Shown: positions 18,021-26,682, counted from the first letter of the stretch. The stretch: 64,000 nucleotides of DNA from Anaerolineae bacterium (GCA_023382655.1 JAHDWK010000005.1:284138-348137); one strand, 5' to 3'. The notes: generated by a model not told the origin, from the sequence alone. Made by a program: numbers and translations.

Positions 18021-18956
18021 GTGAAAATTGCACCTCTTTCATTGGCAGATCAGGATGCCTGGGCCCACTTATTGGCAGTTTCGTTCAATCGAAATGTGGA
18101 ACAAATGCACCAACTGCTTCATTTTTTGCAGCCGGACCAAAGAGTTGTGGCCTGGGGGGCGTGGGATGGTGTTCGCCTGGCAGCGCAGTACAGTTGTTTG
18201 CTCACGGCCGTAGCCAACCCTCACGACCTCAACCCACTCCCCGTCGGTATGAGCATCAACATGGCAGTTCATCCGGCTTATCGTGGACAAGGGCTTATCA
18301 AGCAGGTGTCGCAGCCGGTTTACCGGGTATTGACAGAACGGGGGATGGCAGCCGGGGTCGGTTTTTCGAATGCGGCCGGCGTGAAAGTAGACCAAAAAAG
18401 TAAAGACTATGGGTACCGGGTGGTAGGGCAACTGCGGCCGTATCTGGCGTATCTCAAGCATAAGGGTGACATTAAGCCACTGTGTATATCTGGCAAATGG
18501 CCTGAACAACCCATTTCCATGCCCAAAGATACCGCACATTTTCGGTTTGCGGCCTTGCCTGCGGAGATCAAGCATCGTTTTGCCGAACACCCATTTCGTC
18601 GCTACCAATTTGCCACATGGCAGACGGAAAATTGTGTACACGGTCTGGTTATTTATCGTCCTATTCGTCTCGGTGGGCTGCCGGCCGTGGCCCTTTTGGC
18701 GGCGTATGGGCCAGACCTGCCAGGTTTGTTCAGACGATGGAGCAGGACCATGTGCCAGGAAGGATTCCGGTTGGTGCAATTATTGACGACACCCCATTCG
18801 TGCATTTTGCCGGCGCTGCGCCAAACGGCCGTACTGACGCCCCAATTCAAAAGCCGTACACCCTACTACCTCACCCTCAAACCCCTGCGCCCCGATCTAC
18901 CGCCGGCCTTGCTTGACTTTGCTCAATGGGACTGTATGGGTGGGGATGTCTTATGA
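18021..18956 (+). CDS. GNAT-family acetyltransferase
   Basis: A 311-residue protein with an N-terminal GNAT fold. MSINMAVHPAYRGQGLIKQV is the acetyl-CoA-binding strand-loop (R/Q-x-x-G-x-G/A), and GMAAGVGFSNAAGVKVDQKS follows. The C-terminal half is a second, less conserved GNAT-like or Eis-like half. The substrate is unknown. GTG 18021 is preferred because AAAGGGAG lies six bases upstream; an in-frame TTG at 17991 has no such site. A strong ACGGCCGT hairpin follows the stop. An intact zinc-ribbon gene lies downstream and its decayed end lies upstream, so this gene may have arrived by insertion. Confidence 0.85.
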   Translation: MKIAPLSLADQDAWAHLLAVSFNRNVEQMHQLLHFLQPDQRVVAWGAWDGVRLAAQYSCLLTAVANPHDLNPLPVGMSINMAVHPAYRGQGLIKQVSQPVYRVLTERGMAAGVGFSNAAGVKVDQKSKDYGYRVVGQLRPYLAYLKHKGDIKPLCISGKWPEQPISMPKDTAHFRFAALPAEIKHRFAEHPFRRYQFATWQTENCVHGLVIYRPIRLGGLPAVALLAAYGPDLPGLFRRWSRTMCQEGFRLVQLLTTPHSCILPALRQTAVLTPQFKSRTPYYLTLKPLRPDLPPALLDFAQWDCMGGDVL

Positions 18957-18961
18957 ACTTA

Positions 18962-18991
18962 AACGGCCGTACCCCTTCCGGTACGGCCGTT
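18962..18991. terminator. hairpin between convergent GNAT and zinc-ribbon genes
   Basis: Perfect 12-bp arms AACGGCCGTACC (18962-18973) and complement (18980-18991), 6-base loop, starting five bases after the GNAT stop codon. It serves convergent genes, so it may act in both directions. Confidence 0.75.
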
Positions 18992-19009
18992 CTCTCAATC
19001 AACTTCTCA

Positions 19010-19219
19010 TCACACGGCACACGCCGGACAAACAAGGATTTCCTTCACAATTTCCACACCGGCACCGCCGGGATCATCTTTCCATTCCACTTTACCGCCA
19101 GACTTCACGCGGTTGACTCCCGCTCGTGGCGGGTATGTTTTGGAACGGGTGGCGACAACCAGACGGTGGGTGGGGGTATGGGCGGGCACAAGTTGTTTAC
19201 ATAATTCACATTTGTACAT
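19010..19219 (-). CDS. small zinc-ribbon protein
   Basis: A 69-residue protein starting MYKCELCKQLVPAHTPTHRL and ending VKEILVCPACAV. The two CxxC pairs at the ends form a typical zinc-ribbon or treble-clef metal site, with a basic central part (TRSKTYPPRAG) and a DDPGGAG turn. Similar short proteins of unknown function occur in Cyanobacteria and Chloroflexota as far as I recall; the role could be nucleic-acid or ribosome binding. The gene ends convergently with the GNAT gene. Ribosome-binding is weak (ACAGG directly before ATG). Confidence 0.8.
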   Translation of the reverse strand: MYKCELCKQLVPAHTPTHRLVVATRSKTYPPRAGVNRVKSGGKVEWKDDPGGAGVEIVKEILVCPACAV

Positions 19220-19408
19220 CCTGTAACGGCCGTTTGTTGTTTTCTCCCCACGCGGCCGTGACGTGGGAAGGGGTATAGGCGGGCAGCAGCCAATTGGTAA
19301 AACAATTGGTCGAATGAATACCAGTAGCGCCGAGTGGCGAAACTATAAGGGAGGATGGAAAGTAGCACATTATGAATTAATTCGCTCTTTATCCCGACTC
19401 CACCAGAA

Positions 19409-19443
19409 AGAAGCCCCCATCCGGGTTATGGATGGGGGCTTCT
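19409..19443 (-). terminator. strong terminator of the 39-aa peptide gene
   Basis: Perfect 14-bp GC-rich arms (AGAAGCCCCCATCC and complement; 19409-19422, 19430-19443) with a 7-base loop begin one base after the peptide stop codon on the minus strand and run into CTTTCT. Confidence 0.85.
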
Positions 19444-19444
19444 G

Positions 19445-19564
19445 TTAACCCTTGCCTCGCCGCTCGATGTACTCAACCACCGCGATGATGGTACGAATTA
19501 CACCAGCAACACCAGCGATAATCGCAATCAGTAATGCAAGAGTTTGAAGGTCAATGTTGAGCAT
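19445..19564 (-). CDS. 39-aa single-pass membrane peptide
   Basis: The minus strand shows a full AGGAGG Shine-Dalgarno site seven bases before ATG 19564, 39 codons, TAA at 19445-19447, and a strong terminator one base later. The peptide starts MLNIDLQTLALLIAIIAGVA, continues as a hydrophobic helix to about residue 30 and ends with the charged tail EYIERRGKG. The tight expression signals make it one of the best-supported short genes in the window. It resembles small stress or type-I-toxin-like membrane peptides in layout, but no family is recognised. Upstream (19565-19640) is A/T-rich and should hold its promoter. Confidence 0.75.
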   Translation of the reverse strand: MLNIDLQTLALLIAIIAGVAGVIRTIIAVVEYIERRGKG

Positions 19565-20123
19565 TGAGACCTCCTTTATGTGTTGCGAAATAACGGGGTA
19601 CTATTGACCAACGATTATGTGATGGCTATAGTACGGGCATCTGTGTACATAATCACACCCAGGTGTCGGCAGGAGATACCGCCCACAACAAGATTAAACC
19701 AAACAGAGAGATGACCCAAACAAGACGCTGGCGGCTAACCATTTCTTGTCTCGGCTGAACTTCTTTGTTTCTTGTTGCGCAAGAGGTCAACTCATAATTG
19801 AGTTGACCTCTTCGTTATTTCTAGGTTGTTAAATCTGCGGGCAATCTCAATGTGTGCCGCATTGTCCCGCATAAAACTGGCGCACATCTGCACCATGTTT
19901 CCAACGGATAGCAGGCGAAGAGGACTCGCCAGTCGGCGCGGTCACCTAAATGCCTGGTATGAAACGGCAAGTATGACGGCCGTAATTACATAGTGTTGGT
20001 GCTTGCTGCTGAATCCCCCATATTTGGTGCAACAAAGTTATTTTAGACCTATCTTGTCCCCCTGTCAAGTATTGTTGTATAACCCCGCATACTCTACGGG
20101 ATTAACGCAATCGTTTATATTTA
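19565..20123. other. spacer with decayed coding sequence
   Basis: No intact gene of normal size is seen. On the minus strand, 19653-19742 could encode a 29-aa hydrophobic peptide (MVSRQRLVWVISLFGLILLW...), without a clear ribosome-binding site. Also on the minus strand, 19792-19896 encodes 34 residues (MVQMCASFMRDNAAHIEIAR...) whose frame extends upstream only to a TGA near 19950; it reads like the C-terminal end of a lost gene and its stop falls inside the hairpin at 19781-19812. Confidence 0.4.
19781..19812. terminator. 14-bp hairpin with TAAT loop
   Basis: AAGAGGTCAACTCA (19781-19794) pairs perfectly with 19799-19812 around TAAT and is followed on the plus strand by CGTTATTT. A good factor-independent terminator shape, but no plus-strand gene is recognised before it; a small RNA upstream is possible. 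Confidence 0.6.
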
Positions 20124-20425
20124 TTATGGTGAGACGGTACGAGTAAGAAGCTGGCGAGCATCTCCTTGACCGATGAGTTGAATGACTAACTGACAGCCTA
20201 TATAGAGTAAGGATGACCCACCGGGATGTTCACGCCAAGAACTCTCGGAAAAGTTTCAATCATCACTGGTCGATTGATGAACGCGAATGCGGCCGATTTC
20301 GACAATCCAGAGCTTGCCTGTGACAGACATCTTTTCCTTAGCGGTGAGTAATTGGTGGGTGATCTGTTCCAGTTTGAACTTCATGCGGTAGCCATGGGCA
20401 TTTCTACATACCGTTCGCGGGACAT
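20124..20425 (-). pseudogene. broken gene with internal TGA
   Basis: A minus-strand frame runs from ATG 20384 (MKFKLEQITHQLLTAKEKMS...) for 42 codons to a TGA at 20256-20258. It stays open in the same frame for a further 43 codons (NFSESSWREHPGGSSLLYIG...) to TAA at 20124-20126. Upstream, a 14-codon frame (MSRERYVEMPMATA, start 20425) overlaps it by ATGA. One nonsense mutation, and perhaps one frameshift, would explain the layout. No family is recognised. It lies in a decayed stretch that also holds an icmF tail relic. Confidence 0.4.
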
Positions 20426-20451
20426 CTCTGCTCTCTCAATCTCCAATCTCT

Positions 20452-20508
20452 ACATATTCCTTCGATACTGCCCACCTACCGCATACATCACCTGCGTAAT
20501 CTGGCCCA
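20452..20508 (-). pseudogene. relic of a second icmF 3' end
   Basis: This stretch matches the end of the intact icmF (21061-21117) at 50 of 57 bases by hand count. Translated on the minus strand it still reads [18 protein letters not shown] and a stop (TAG, where the intact gene has TGA). Six of the seven coding differences are synonymous. It is therefore the tail of a diverged but once-functional icmF and not random decay. The DUF4160 and DUF2442 genes lie between the two copies. Confidence 0.8.
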
Positions 20509-20814
20509 TTATGACCTTTGTTTCAGCCACTTTTCAAACGAGGTACGACTCTCCATAGACTTCTTCCCTAACAGCAGTCCTTCCACACCAATATCTTCAT
20601 CCAGGTCAGGCCAATGAATACCATGTCCTGCACTGCTGATTTGAAAGTTGGCTCGTTCAGTGGGGGTGCCATAAGCCAGACGCGGATACCAGCCAATGGG
20701 GACGGAAATGGTACGGCCGTCTTCCAAATCCACCGTTAGCGTATCTTCAGTAATAATTACATTTATTGCTCTAGGCAAAACTTCAACTATCGCCGCAGAA
20801 GGCATCCCATTCAT
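20509..20814 (-). CDS. DUF2442 domain protein
   Basis: A 101-residue protein with the DUF2442 core: DTLTVDLEDGRTISVPIGWY followed by RLAYGTPTERANFQISSAGH and the end motif IHWPDLDEDIGVEGLLLGKK. It overlaps the upstream DUF4160 gene by 32 bases, so the two are translated together. Such pairs are common in environmental bacteria and are suspected toxin-antitoxin-like or regulatory modules, without proven function to my knowledge. GGAGA lies nine bases before ATG 20814. The stop codon directly abuts the relic icmF tail. Confidence 0.88.
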   Translation of the reverse strand: MNGMPSAAIVEVLPRAINVIITEDTLTVDLEDGRTISVPIGWYPRLAYGTPTERANFQISSAGHGIHWPDLDEDIGVEGLLLGKKSMESRTSFEKWLKQRS

Positions 20815-21025
20815 GTCTTAAAATCTCCAAATTTTGTCGAGTAATACGTTCAATATCACGCAGTTCCTTGCGACTATAACCATGGTTCGTTGCCAATGAA
20901 ACATCAGGATCAAGCCAAAATTTCACACTGCTTGACCCGCGATCAACATGCATATGACGCGGTTCGACGCAATCATACGAATAAAAGTAGAAGCGATAAG
21001 GCCCTGTTCTTAAAGCGGTCGGCAT
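20783..21025 (-). CDS. DUF4160 domain protein
   Basis: An 80-residue protein matching DUF4160: GPYRFYFYSYDCVEPRHMHV, then SSSVKFWLDPDVSLATNHGY, then RKELRDIERITRQNLEILRH. The HMHVDR motif is the family hallmark. It is the first gene of an overlapping pair with DUF2442 and starts 33 bases after the icmF stop on the same strand, with GGAAG four bases before ATG 21025. A type II toxin-antitoxin-like role is often proposed for such pairs; that remains inference. Confidence 0.88.
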   Translation of the reverse strand: MPTALRTGPYRFYFYSYDCVEPRHMHVDRGSSSVKFWLDPDVSLATNHGYSRKELRDIERITRQNLEILRHEWDAFCGDS

Positions 21026-21058
21026 AATACTTCCCAGTTCAACATTACGCCCATCATA

Positions 21059-24000
21059 TCACATATTCCGCCGGTATTGCCCGCCCACCGCATACATCGC
21101 CTGCGTAATCTGGCCCAGGGAGCAGAATTTCACCGCTTCCATGAGCGATTCAAAGGTGTTTTCATTGTGGGTGGCGGCATCCTGGAGATCGTGCAGGGCA
21201 GCGGCGGCTTTTTCAGGGTGACGGCCGTACAACGCCTCCACATTGGCAATCTGCCGCTCCTTCTCCTCTTCCGTTGCCCGGATCACCTCTTTCGGCAGAA
21301 TCGTCGGCGACCCTTCGTCGGACAGGAAAGTGTTGACGCCAATGATGGGCAGTTCACCCGAATGTTTCAGGCTTTCGTAGTAGAGCGACTCCTCCTGAAT
21401 TTTGCCGCGCTGGTACATCGTCTCCATCGCCCCCAACACGCCGCCCCGCTCCGTGATGCGGTCAAATTCCAGCAGCACCGCTTCCTCCACCAGGTCGGTC
21501 AACTCTTCGATGATGAATGCGCCTTGCAGCGGATTCTCATTCTTCGTCATGCCTAACTCATGATTAATAATCATCTGAATCGCCATCGCCCGCCGCACCG
21601 ATTCCTGCGTCGGTGTGGTAATCGCCTCGTCGTAGGCGTTGGTGTGCAGCGAGTTGCAGTTGTCGTAGATGGCGTAGAGGGCTTGCAGGGTGGTGCGGAT
21701 GTCGTTGAAACCAATTTCCTGGGCGTGCAGGGAACGGCCGCTCGTCTGAATATGATACTTGAGCATTTGCGCCCGCTCGTTGGCCTTGTACTTCAGCTTC
21801 ATCGCCTTGGCCCAGATGCGCCGCGCCACCCGGCCAATCACCGCATACTCCGGGTCTACGCCGTTGGAGAAAAAGAAGGAAAAGTTGGGGGCAAAGGCGT
21901 TGATGTCCATACCCCGCGCCAGATAATACTCCACAAAAGTAAAACCATTCGCCAGGGTAAAGGCCAACTGGCTGATGGGATTGGCCCCCGCTTCGGCGAT
22001 GTGGTAGCCGGAGATAGAGACGCTGTAAAAGTTGCGCACGTTGCGGTCAATGAAGTATTGCTGCACGTCGCCCATCAGCCGCAGCGCAAATTCGGTGGAG
22101 AAGATGCAGGTATTTTGCGCCTGGTCTTCTTTGAGGATGTCCGCCTGCACGGTGCCGCGCACGGCCGTCAACGTGCGCGCTTTGATCTCTTCATACAATT
22201 CACGGGGCAATACCTGGTCGCCGGTAACGCCGAGCAGCAGCAGCCCCGGGCCGTCATTGCCTTCGGGCAAATCGCCGTGATAACACGGCCGTTCCTCTTC
22301 CCGTCCACGATAAATTTCGGCAATTTTGGCTTCCACCTCGTCTACCAGCCCATGCTGGCGGATGTACAGTTCACACTGTTGGTCAATGGCTGCGTTGAGG
22401 AAAAAGGCCAGCACCGTCGCCGCCGGGCCGTTGATGGTCATGCTCACCGACGTGGCCGGGTCGCACAGGTTGAAGCCGCTGTACAGTTTTTTGGCGTCGT
22501 CCAGGCTGGCAATGGAGACGCCAGAGTTGCCCACCTTGCCGTAAATGTCCGGGCGGATGGCCGGGTCTTCGCCATACAGCGTCACCGAATCGAAGGCGGT
22601 GCTGAGGCGGCGGGCGGGCATGTTCAACGAGACGTAGTGGAAGCGTTTGTTGGTGCGTTCCGGGCCGCCTTCGCCGGCAAACATACGGGTGGGGTCTTCG
22701 GCCGTGCGCTTGAAGGGAAAGACGCCGGCCGTGTACGGAAACTCGCCGGGCACATTTTCCTGCCGCGCCCACCGCAAAATGTCACCCCAGCCTTCGTAGC
22801 GCGGCAGGGCCACTTTGGGGATGTGATTGTGCGAAAGGGTTTCGCTGGTGGTGGGCACACGCACGTCACGGCCGCGCACCTGATACACATACTCGTCTGC
22901 CTGATAACGCGCCTTTAACTCGGCCCAATTGCCCAGGGTGGTCTGATTGTGCGGGTCTAAATCGAGCCGCACCTGTTCGGCCACTTCCTGCAACTGCTTG
23001 ATCAGCCGATCTTTGTCATCCAGGCGGCTTTTCTGCAAGGCGGTGATAGCTTGTTCGATGCCGTACAACTGGTTGGCAATGGCCGCCTGGGTTTCCACCC
23101 ATTCGTCATACTGGCGGATCGTCTCGGCGATTTCGCTCAGGTAGCGGGTGCGGCGCGGCGGGATAATTTCGATTTTTTCCGATTCGCCGGTGAGCAGGTC
23201 GAGGTCGGGAGACAGGTCAGCGTGGGTTTTGCGGGCGATGGTGTGCATCACGGCCGTGTACAGCGCATTCGTCCCCGGATCATTAAACTGGCTGGCAATG
23301 GTGCCAAAAACCGGCAAATCGTCGTCGCTCACGTTCCACAGCTGGTGATTGCGTTTGAACTGCTTCTTCACGTCCCGCAGCGCGTCTTGCGCGCCGCGTT
23401 TGTCAAACTTGTTGATGGCGATCAGGTCGGCAAAGTCCAGCATGTCAATTTTCTCAAGCTGCGTGGCCGCGCCGTACTCCGGCGTCATCACATAGAGCGA
23501 GGCGTTACAGAAGTCCACAATTTCGGTGTCTGACTGGCCGATGCCGGACGTTTCCAGGATGATCAGGTCAAACTGGGCCGCCTTGAGGATATTCAGCACT
23601 TCGGGGATGTGGCGAGAGAGGGCCAGGTTGGATTGGCGGGTGGCCAGGGAGCGCATGTAGACGCGCTCATTGGTGACGCTGTTCATACGAATGCGGTCGC
23701 CCAGCAGCGCGCCGCCCGTCTTGCGCTTGGAGGGGTCTACGCTGACGATGGCGATGTCCTTATCGGGGAAGTCGAGCAAAAAGCGGCGTACCAGTTCGTC
23801 TACCAGGGACGATTTGCCCGCGCCGCCGGTGCCGGTGATGCCCAAGACGGGCGGGTGCGCCAGCCCGTCCAGCCGGGCGTGAACTTCGTCCATGATGGGT
23901 TCAACTAAATCTGGCTCGTTTTCCACAGCGGAAATGAGACGGGCCAGGGCGCGATGGGTCACCCACTGTTTGATTTCGGGCATGAGGGCGACGGGGGGGC

Positions 24001-24520
24001 CGTGATGCGTGATGCGTGATGCGTGATGCGTGTAGGCTTCGTGGATGGCGGTGCGCCATTTGTCTATATCGAGTTGGCCGGTGGGGAAGTCGGCTTGTTG
24101 CAGCAGGTCATTGATCATGCCTTGCAAGCCGAGGGTACGGCCGTCGTCTGGCGAGTAGAGGCGGGCGATACCGTAGGCGTGCAGCTCTTCTTGTTCCACC
24201 GGCAAGATGGTGCCGCCACCGCCGCCGAAAATTTTGATATGGCCGCAGCCCTGTTCTTGCAGCAGGTCATACATGTATTTGAAAAATTCCAGGTGCCCAC
24301 CCTGATAGCTGGTGATGGCGATGGCCTGGGCGTCTTCCTGAATGGCGGTGGTCACGATCTCCTGCACGCTGCGGTTGTGCCCCAGGTGGATGACCTCCGC
24401 GCCGGAGGCTTGCAAAATGCGGCGCATAATGTTGATGGCCGCATCGTGGCCGTCGAAGAGGGAAGCGGCGGTGACAATACGAATTTTGTTCACAGGTGTA
24501 TAGGGCGAGACTTGGGTCAT
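21059..24520 (-). CDS. icmF: fused isobutyryl-CoA mutase with G-protein chaperone
   Basis: A 1153-residue three-part protein. Residues 12-140 are the B12-binding domain ([10 protein letters not shown] with base-off ligand His25, and FGGGGGT). Residues about 195-430 are a MeaB/ArgK-type GTPase with P-loop GTGGAGKSS (230-238) and base motif NKFD. Residues about 560-1153 are the mutase barrel ([57 protein letters not shown]). This order (cofactor domain, GTPase, mutase) is diagnostic of IcmF, which interconverts isobutyryl-CoA and butyryl-CoA and loads its own coenzyme B12. AAGGAG precedes ATG 24520. A linker between the first two parts contains an in-frame DNA word repeat ([10 protein letters not shown]). 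Confidence 0.96.
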   Translation of the reverse strand: MTQVSPYTPVNKIRIVTAASLFDGHDAAINIMRRILQASGAEVIHLGHNRSVQEIVTTAIQEDAQAIAITSYQGGHLEFFKYMYDLLQEQGCGHIKIFGGGGGTILPVEQEELHAYGIARLYSPDDGRTLGLQGMINDLLQQADFPTGQLDIDKWRTAIHEAYTHHASRITHHGPPVALMPEIKQWVTHRALARLISAVENEPDLVEPIMDEVHARLDGLAHPPVLGITGTGGAGKSSLVDELVRRFLLDFPDKDIAIVSVDPSKRKTGGALLGDRIRMNSVTNERVYMRSLATRQSNLALSRHIPEVLNILKAAQFDLIILETSGIGQSDTEIVDFCNASLYVMTPEYGAATQLEKIDMLDFADLIAINKFDKRGAQDALRDVKKQFKRNHQLWNVSDDDLPVFGTIASQFNDPGTNALYTAVMHTIARKTHADLSPDLDLLTGESEKIEIIPPRRTRYLSEIAETIRQYDEWVETQAAIANQLYGIEQAITALQKSRLDDKDRLIKQLQEVAEQVRLDLDPHNQTTLGNWAELKARYQADEYVYQVRGRDVRVPTTSETLSHNHIPKVALPRYEGWGDILRWARQENVPGEFPYTAGVFPFKRTAEDPTRMFAGEGGPERTNKRFHYVSLNMPARRLSTAFDSVTLYGEDPAIRPDIYGKVGNSGVSIASLDDAKKLYSGFNLCDPATSVSMTINGPAATVLAFFLNAAIDQQCELYIRQHGLVDEVEAKIAEIYRGREEERPCYHGDLPEGNDGPGLLLLGVTGDQVLPRELYEEIKARTLTAVRGTVQADILKEDQAQNTCIFSTEFALRLMGDVQQYFIDRNVRNFYSVSISGYHIAEAGANPISQLAFTLANGFTFVEYYLARGMDINAFAPNFSFFFSNGVDPEYAVIGRVARRIWAKAMKLKYKANERAQMLKYHIQTSGRSLHAQEIGFNDIRTTLQALYAIYDNCNSLHTNAYDEAITTPTQESVRRAMAIQMIINHELGMTKNENPLQGAFIIEELTDLVEEAVLLEFDRITERGGVLGAMETMYQRGKIQEESLYYESLKHSGELPIIGVNTFLSDEGSPTILPKEVIRATEEEKERQIANVEALYGRHPEKAAAALHDLQDAATHNENTFESLMEAVKFCSLGQITQAMYAVGGQYRRNM
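24001..24032. repeat. GTGATGC word array inside icmF
   Basis: Four copies of CGTGATG lie in frame in the linker between the B12-binding and GTPase domains of icmF, encoding HHASRITHH on the minus strand. The array resembles those of the spacers. Confidence 0.8.
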
Positions 24521-24604
24521 CGGGATTCTCCTTATCGGTTGGAATAGTGATGGGGAGATTATAACACGAGGCTGGGCAGGCGTGGGCTACGGCCGTACCC
24601 GTTG

Positions 24605-25927
24605 TCAGGGCATGTTTTGGAAGGATTGGCCATTCCAGATGGTGTAGACCCGTTCGTCGCGGCCACAGCCATCGCGCACAATATCCACGTGCCCATCGTT
24701 GTTCACGTCCAGCACTGCCAGCCCGCCAAAACAGGCGTCGGGCACGGCCGTGAGCATGGGGCGGTTATACACGGCCGTGAGCACAAACAGGTGGCCCGTA
24801 TCGGCCGATATCAGCAGCACATCATCAAGACCATCCTGTGTCAGGTCGCCGGTATAAACGAACTCGGCGTTAGGCGTCAGTTGGTGGCGGCTGGAAAGCG
24901 GCCGGTCGAGCAGCAACTCCCACTGCCCGTCAGCGTGGGGCGTCAGCACCATCAATTGCGCCAACGTGGGATATTCGCTGGTGCTGTGCCGCAGCAAGAC
25001 CAACTCTGGCAGACCATCCCCGGTGATGTCGGTGCGCTGCCACACGGCCGTGAGCGGCGGTGACTGTGCTATCCATTGGCGGTGTAAATCAGCCAGCGCC
25101 CGTTCGCCGCGCAGGTTCAGCTGGTGCAGCAGGTCGGCGGCAGGGCCTTTGACGGCGGGGGTGGTTGGGTCGGTGGCTTCGTCCGGCATGACCAGCGGGG
25201 CGGTCAACCCCACGTCGCCGTTGGGCTGCTCTGGATGGGCAAAACGCACCTGACTGGCGTCGGCAACAACAGCCAGATCGCAGCCCAATTGCAGCGCCAA
25301 TTCTTGCAGTTCACTTTGAATACCGATGGTGGCGCTACGGCCGTTGCCCGCTTCCCCCTGCGCCACATCCTGATACAAAAACACAATATCGTTACTGCCC
25401 TCAAATAACTGCACCTCAAACGTCAACAAGTCACTGGTATCATAACGGGGCACTTCATCCCACTCCACTACAAAAATGCGGTTGGGCGCTTCCCCCACAA
25501 CTTCCGTTTCCAGGTAGCCCACAAAGCGCAAATCCAGATCATCCCAATAGGGGGCGATCATGTCCCCCATGCCGGGCGCTGGTTTTGTGTCCAGGCAGCT
25601 ATTTTGGTATTCGGGGTTGGCATTGCCCAATTGCAGATTGCCGTTGCTGCTGACAAATAACTCCGTATACGTGGTGCCGTAAAAGGTGAAGGCAAAGGGC
25701 AGTTCAAGTTTGATGGTACCGTCCAGGATGTAGAGGCCGGTGTCATTAGTGGCGTCAATGTAGGCATAGGCCGCACTGTTTTCACAGGTGTAGCCATACA
25801 AATCGGGGCCGGGGCACAATACCACCGGTGGGCCATAATCGGCCGCCGCCGACCGCCGCCACACCAGCAGCGCGGCTGTGACGATGACAACCAAAATCAA
25901 AACAATACCCACCACACGCCATTTCAT
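24605..25927 (-). CDS. exported FG-GAP/VCBS repeat protein
   Basis: A 440-residue protein with an N-terminal membrane segment (VVGIVLILVVIVTAALLVW, residues 5-23) that anchors it or acts as a signal. Residues about 45-230 resemble a nidogen-type (NIDO-like) domain (LPFAFTFYGTTYTELFVSSN, then APYWDDLDLRF, then DIVFLYQDVA). The C-terminal half has calcium-type FG-GAP repeats: DITGDGLPELVLL, DLTQDGLDDVLLI and DVNNDGHVDIVRDG. Such proteins sit outside the cell and bind carbohydrate or protein. It is a single gene between icmF and a divergent peptidase. No strong ribosome-binding site is visible before ATG 25927. Confidence 0.8.
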   Translation of the reverse strand: MKWRVVGIVLILVVIVTAALLVWRRSAAADYGPPVVLCPGPDLYGYTCENSAAYAYIDATNDTGLYILDGTIKLELPFAFTFYGTTYTELFVSSNGNLQLGNANPEYQNSCLDTKPAPGMGDMIAPYWDDLDLRFVGYLETEVVGEAPNRIFVVEWDEVPRYDTSDLLTFEVQLFEGSNDIVFLYQDVAQGEAGNGRSATIGIQSELQELALQLGCDLAVVADASQVRFAHPEQPNGDVGLTAPLVMPDEATDPTTPAVKGPAADLLHQLNLRGERALADLHRQWIAQSPPLTAVWQRTDITGDGLPELVLLRHSTSEYPTLAQLMVLTPHADGQWELLLDRPLSSRHQLTPNAEFVYTGDLTQDGLDDVLLISADTGHLFVLTAVYNRPMLTAVPDACFGGLAVLDVNNDGHVDIVRDGCGRDERVYTIWNGQSFQNMP

Positions 25928-25970
25928 GGGCGAAGTTTAGCGTATGGGGCAGAGGGGGGCAAGGTGAGTG

Positions 25971-26040
25971 AGCAGTGAGCAGTGAGCGGTAAGCAGTGAG
26001 CGGCTAACTGCTAACTGCTTACCGCTCACTGCTTACCGCT
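25971..26040. repeat. GCAGTGAGCGGTAA word array with inverted copy
   Basis: Direct words GAGCAGTGAGC and GGTAAGCAGTGAGCGG are followed by the complement GCTTACCGCTCACTGCTTAC, forming a long hairpin. Its right edge provides the likely -35 box for the following gene. Confidence 0.85.
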
Positions 26041-26047
26041 ATATAAT
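26019..26047 (+). promoter_or_regulatory. candidate promoter giving a leaderless mRNA
   Basis: TTACCG (26019-26024), 17 bases, then TATAAT (26042-26047). The -10 box ends only seven bases before ATG 26055 and there is no Shine-Dalgarno site, so transcription would start at or next to the start codon. Confidence 0.55.
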
Positions 26048-26054
26048 CCCCGTT

Positions 26055-26591
26055 ATGGACAAAAACGACACCAATACCAACTGGCCGGTGGAGATTGTGC
26101 GCAGTGACCGGCGGCGGCGCACGGTGAGCGCGGAATTGAAAGGGGGCACGCTGCTGGTGCGCGCGCCACAGGTGATGACGGATGCGGAGTTAACGCCGAT
26201 TATCCAAAACCTGCAAGAACGGCTGGCAAAAAAGGTGGCGAAGCGCAACCTGCCGCACACGGACGCGGATTTAGAGGAGACGGCGCAGATGTTAAACAAG
26301 AAGTATTTTCACGGCCGTCTGCGCTGGCAATCTATCCGCTATGTGACGAACCAGAATGGCCGCTTTGGTAGCTGCACCCCTTCCCAGGGAACCATCTGCC
26401 TCAACCACCGGCTGGCAACCATGCCCGCCTGGGTGCGCGACTACGTGGTCATGCACGAACTGGCCCATCTGGAAGAGGCCAATCACGGACCCCGTTTTTG
26501 GAAGCTGGTCAACCGCTACCACCTCACCGAACGGGCACGGGGCTATCTCATGGCGGTGGGGCTGGAGGAGGATGAAGGGGTGACGCGGTGA
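26055..26591 (+). CDS. YgjP-like M48-type metallopeptidase
   Basis: A 178-residue cytoplasmic protein of the YgjP/DUF45 (WLM-like) metallopeptidase group. The N-terminal part VEIVRSDRRRRTVSAELKGG is the usual start of this family, followed by IRYVTNQNGRFGSCTPSQGT. The zinc site HELAHLEEANHGPRFW gives the HExxH pair and the third His. It is predicted to cleave or process an unknown protein, perhaps in DNA-protein crosslink or peptide turnover. No signal peptide is seen. The start codon lies seven bases after a TATAAT box. Confidence 0.92.
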   Translation: MDKNDTNTNWPVEIVRSDRRRRTVSAELKGGTLLVRAPQVMTDAELTPIIQNLQERLAKKVAKRNLPHTDADLEETAQMLNKKYFHGRLRWQSIRYVTNQNGRFGSCTPSQGTICLNHRLATMPAWVRDYVVMHELAHLEEANHGPRFWKLVNRYHLTERARGYLMAVGLEEDEGVTR

Positions 26592-26682
26592 CAAGGTGAG
26601 GGGGTGACAGTTTGATTGCGGTGTGGGAATTTGCGATTACAATAACCGGCAACCAAAAACAACCAAATTGTGAGGTGTGGTG

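Noticed and set aside
19263..19448. Plus-strand 61-codon frame after the zinc-ribbon gene
   Set aside because: It lacks a ribosome-binding site and runs through the terminator of the 39-aa peptide gene into the opposite-strand coding sequence.
20256..20258. TGA read as selenocysteine in the broken minus-strand frame
   Set aside because: No selenoprotein-like context or stem-loop suited to a SECIS element was seen, and the region is full of other relics, so simple decay is more likely.
21560..22918. Long plus-strand open frame (about 450 codons)
   Set aside because: It is antisense to icmF, whose domains are unmistakable; the translation has no recognisable motif and is explained by GC-rich codon bias on the opposite strand.
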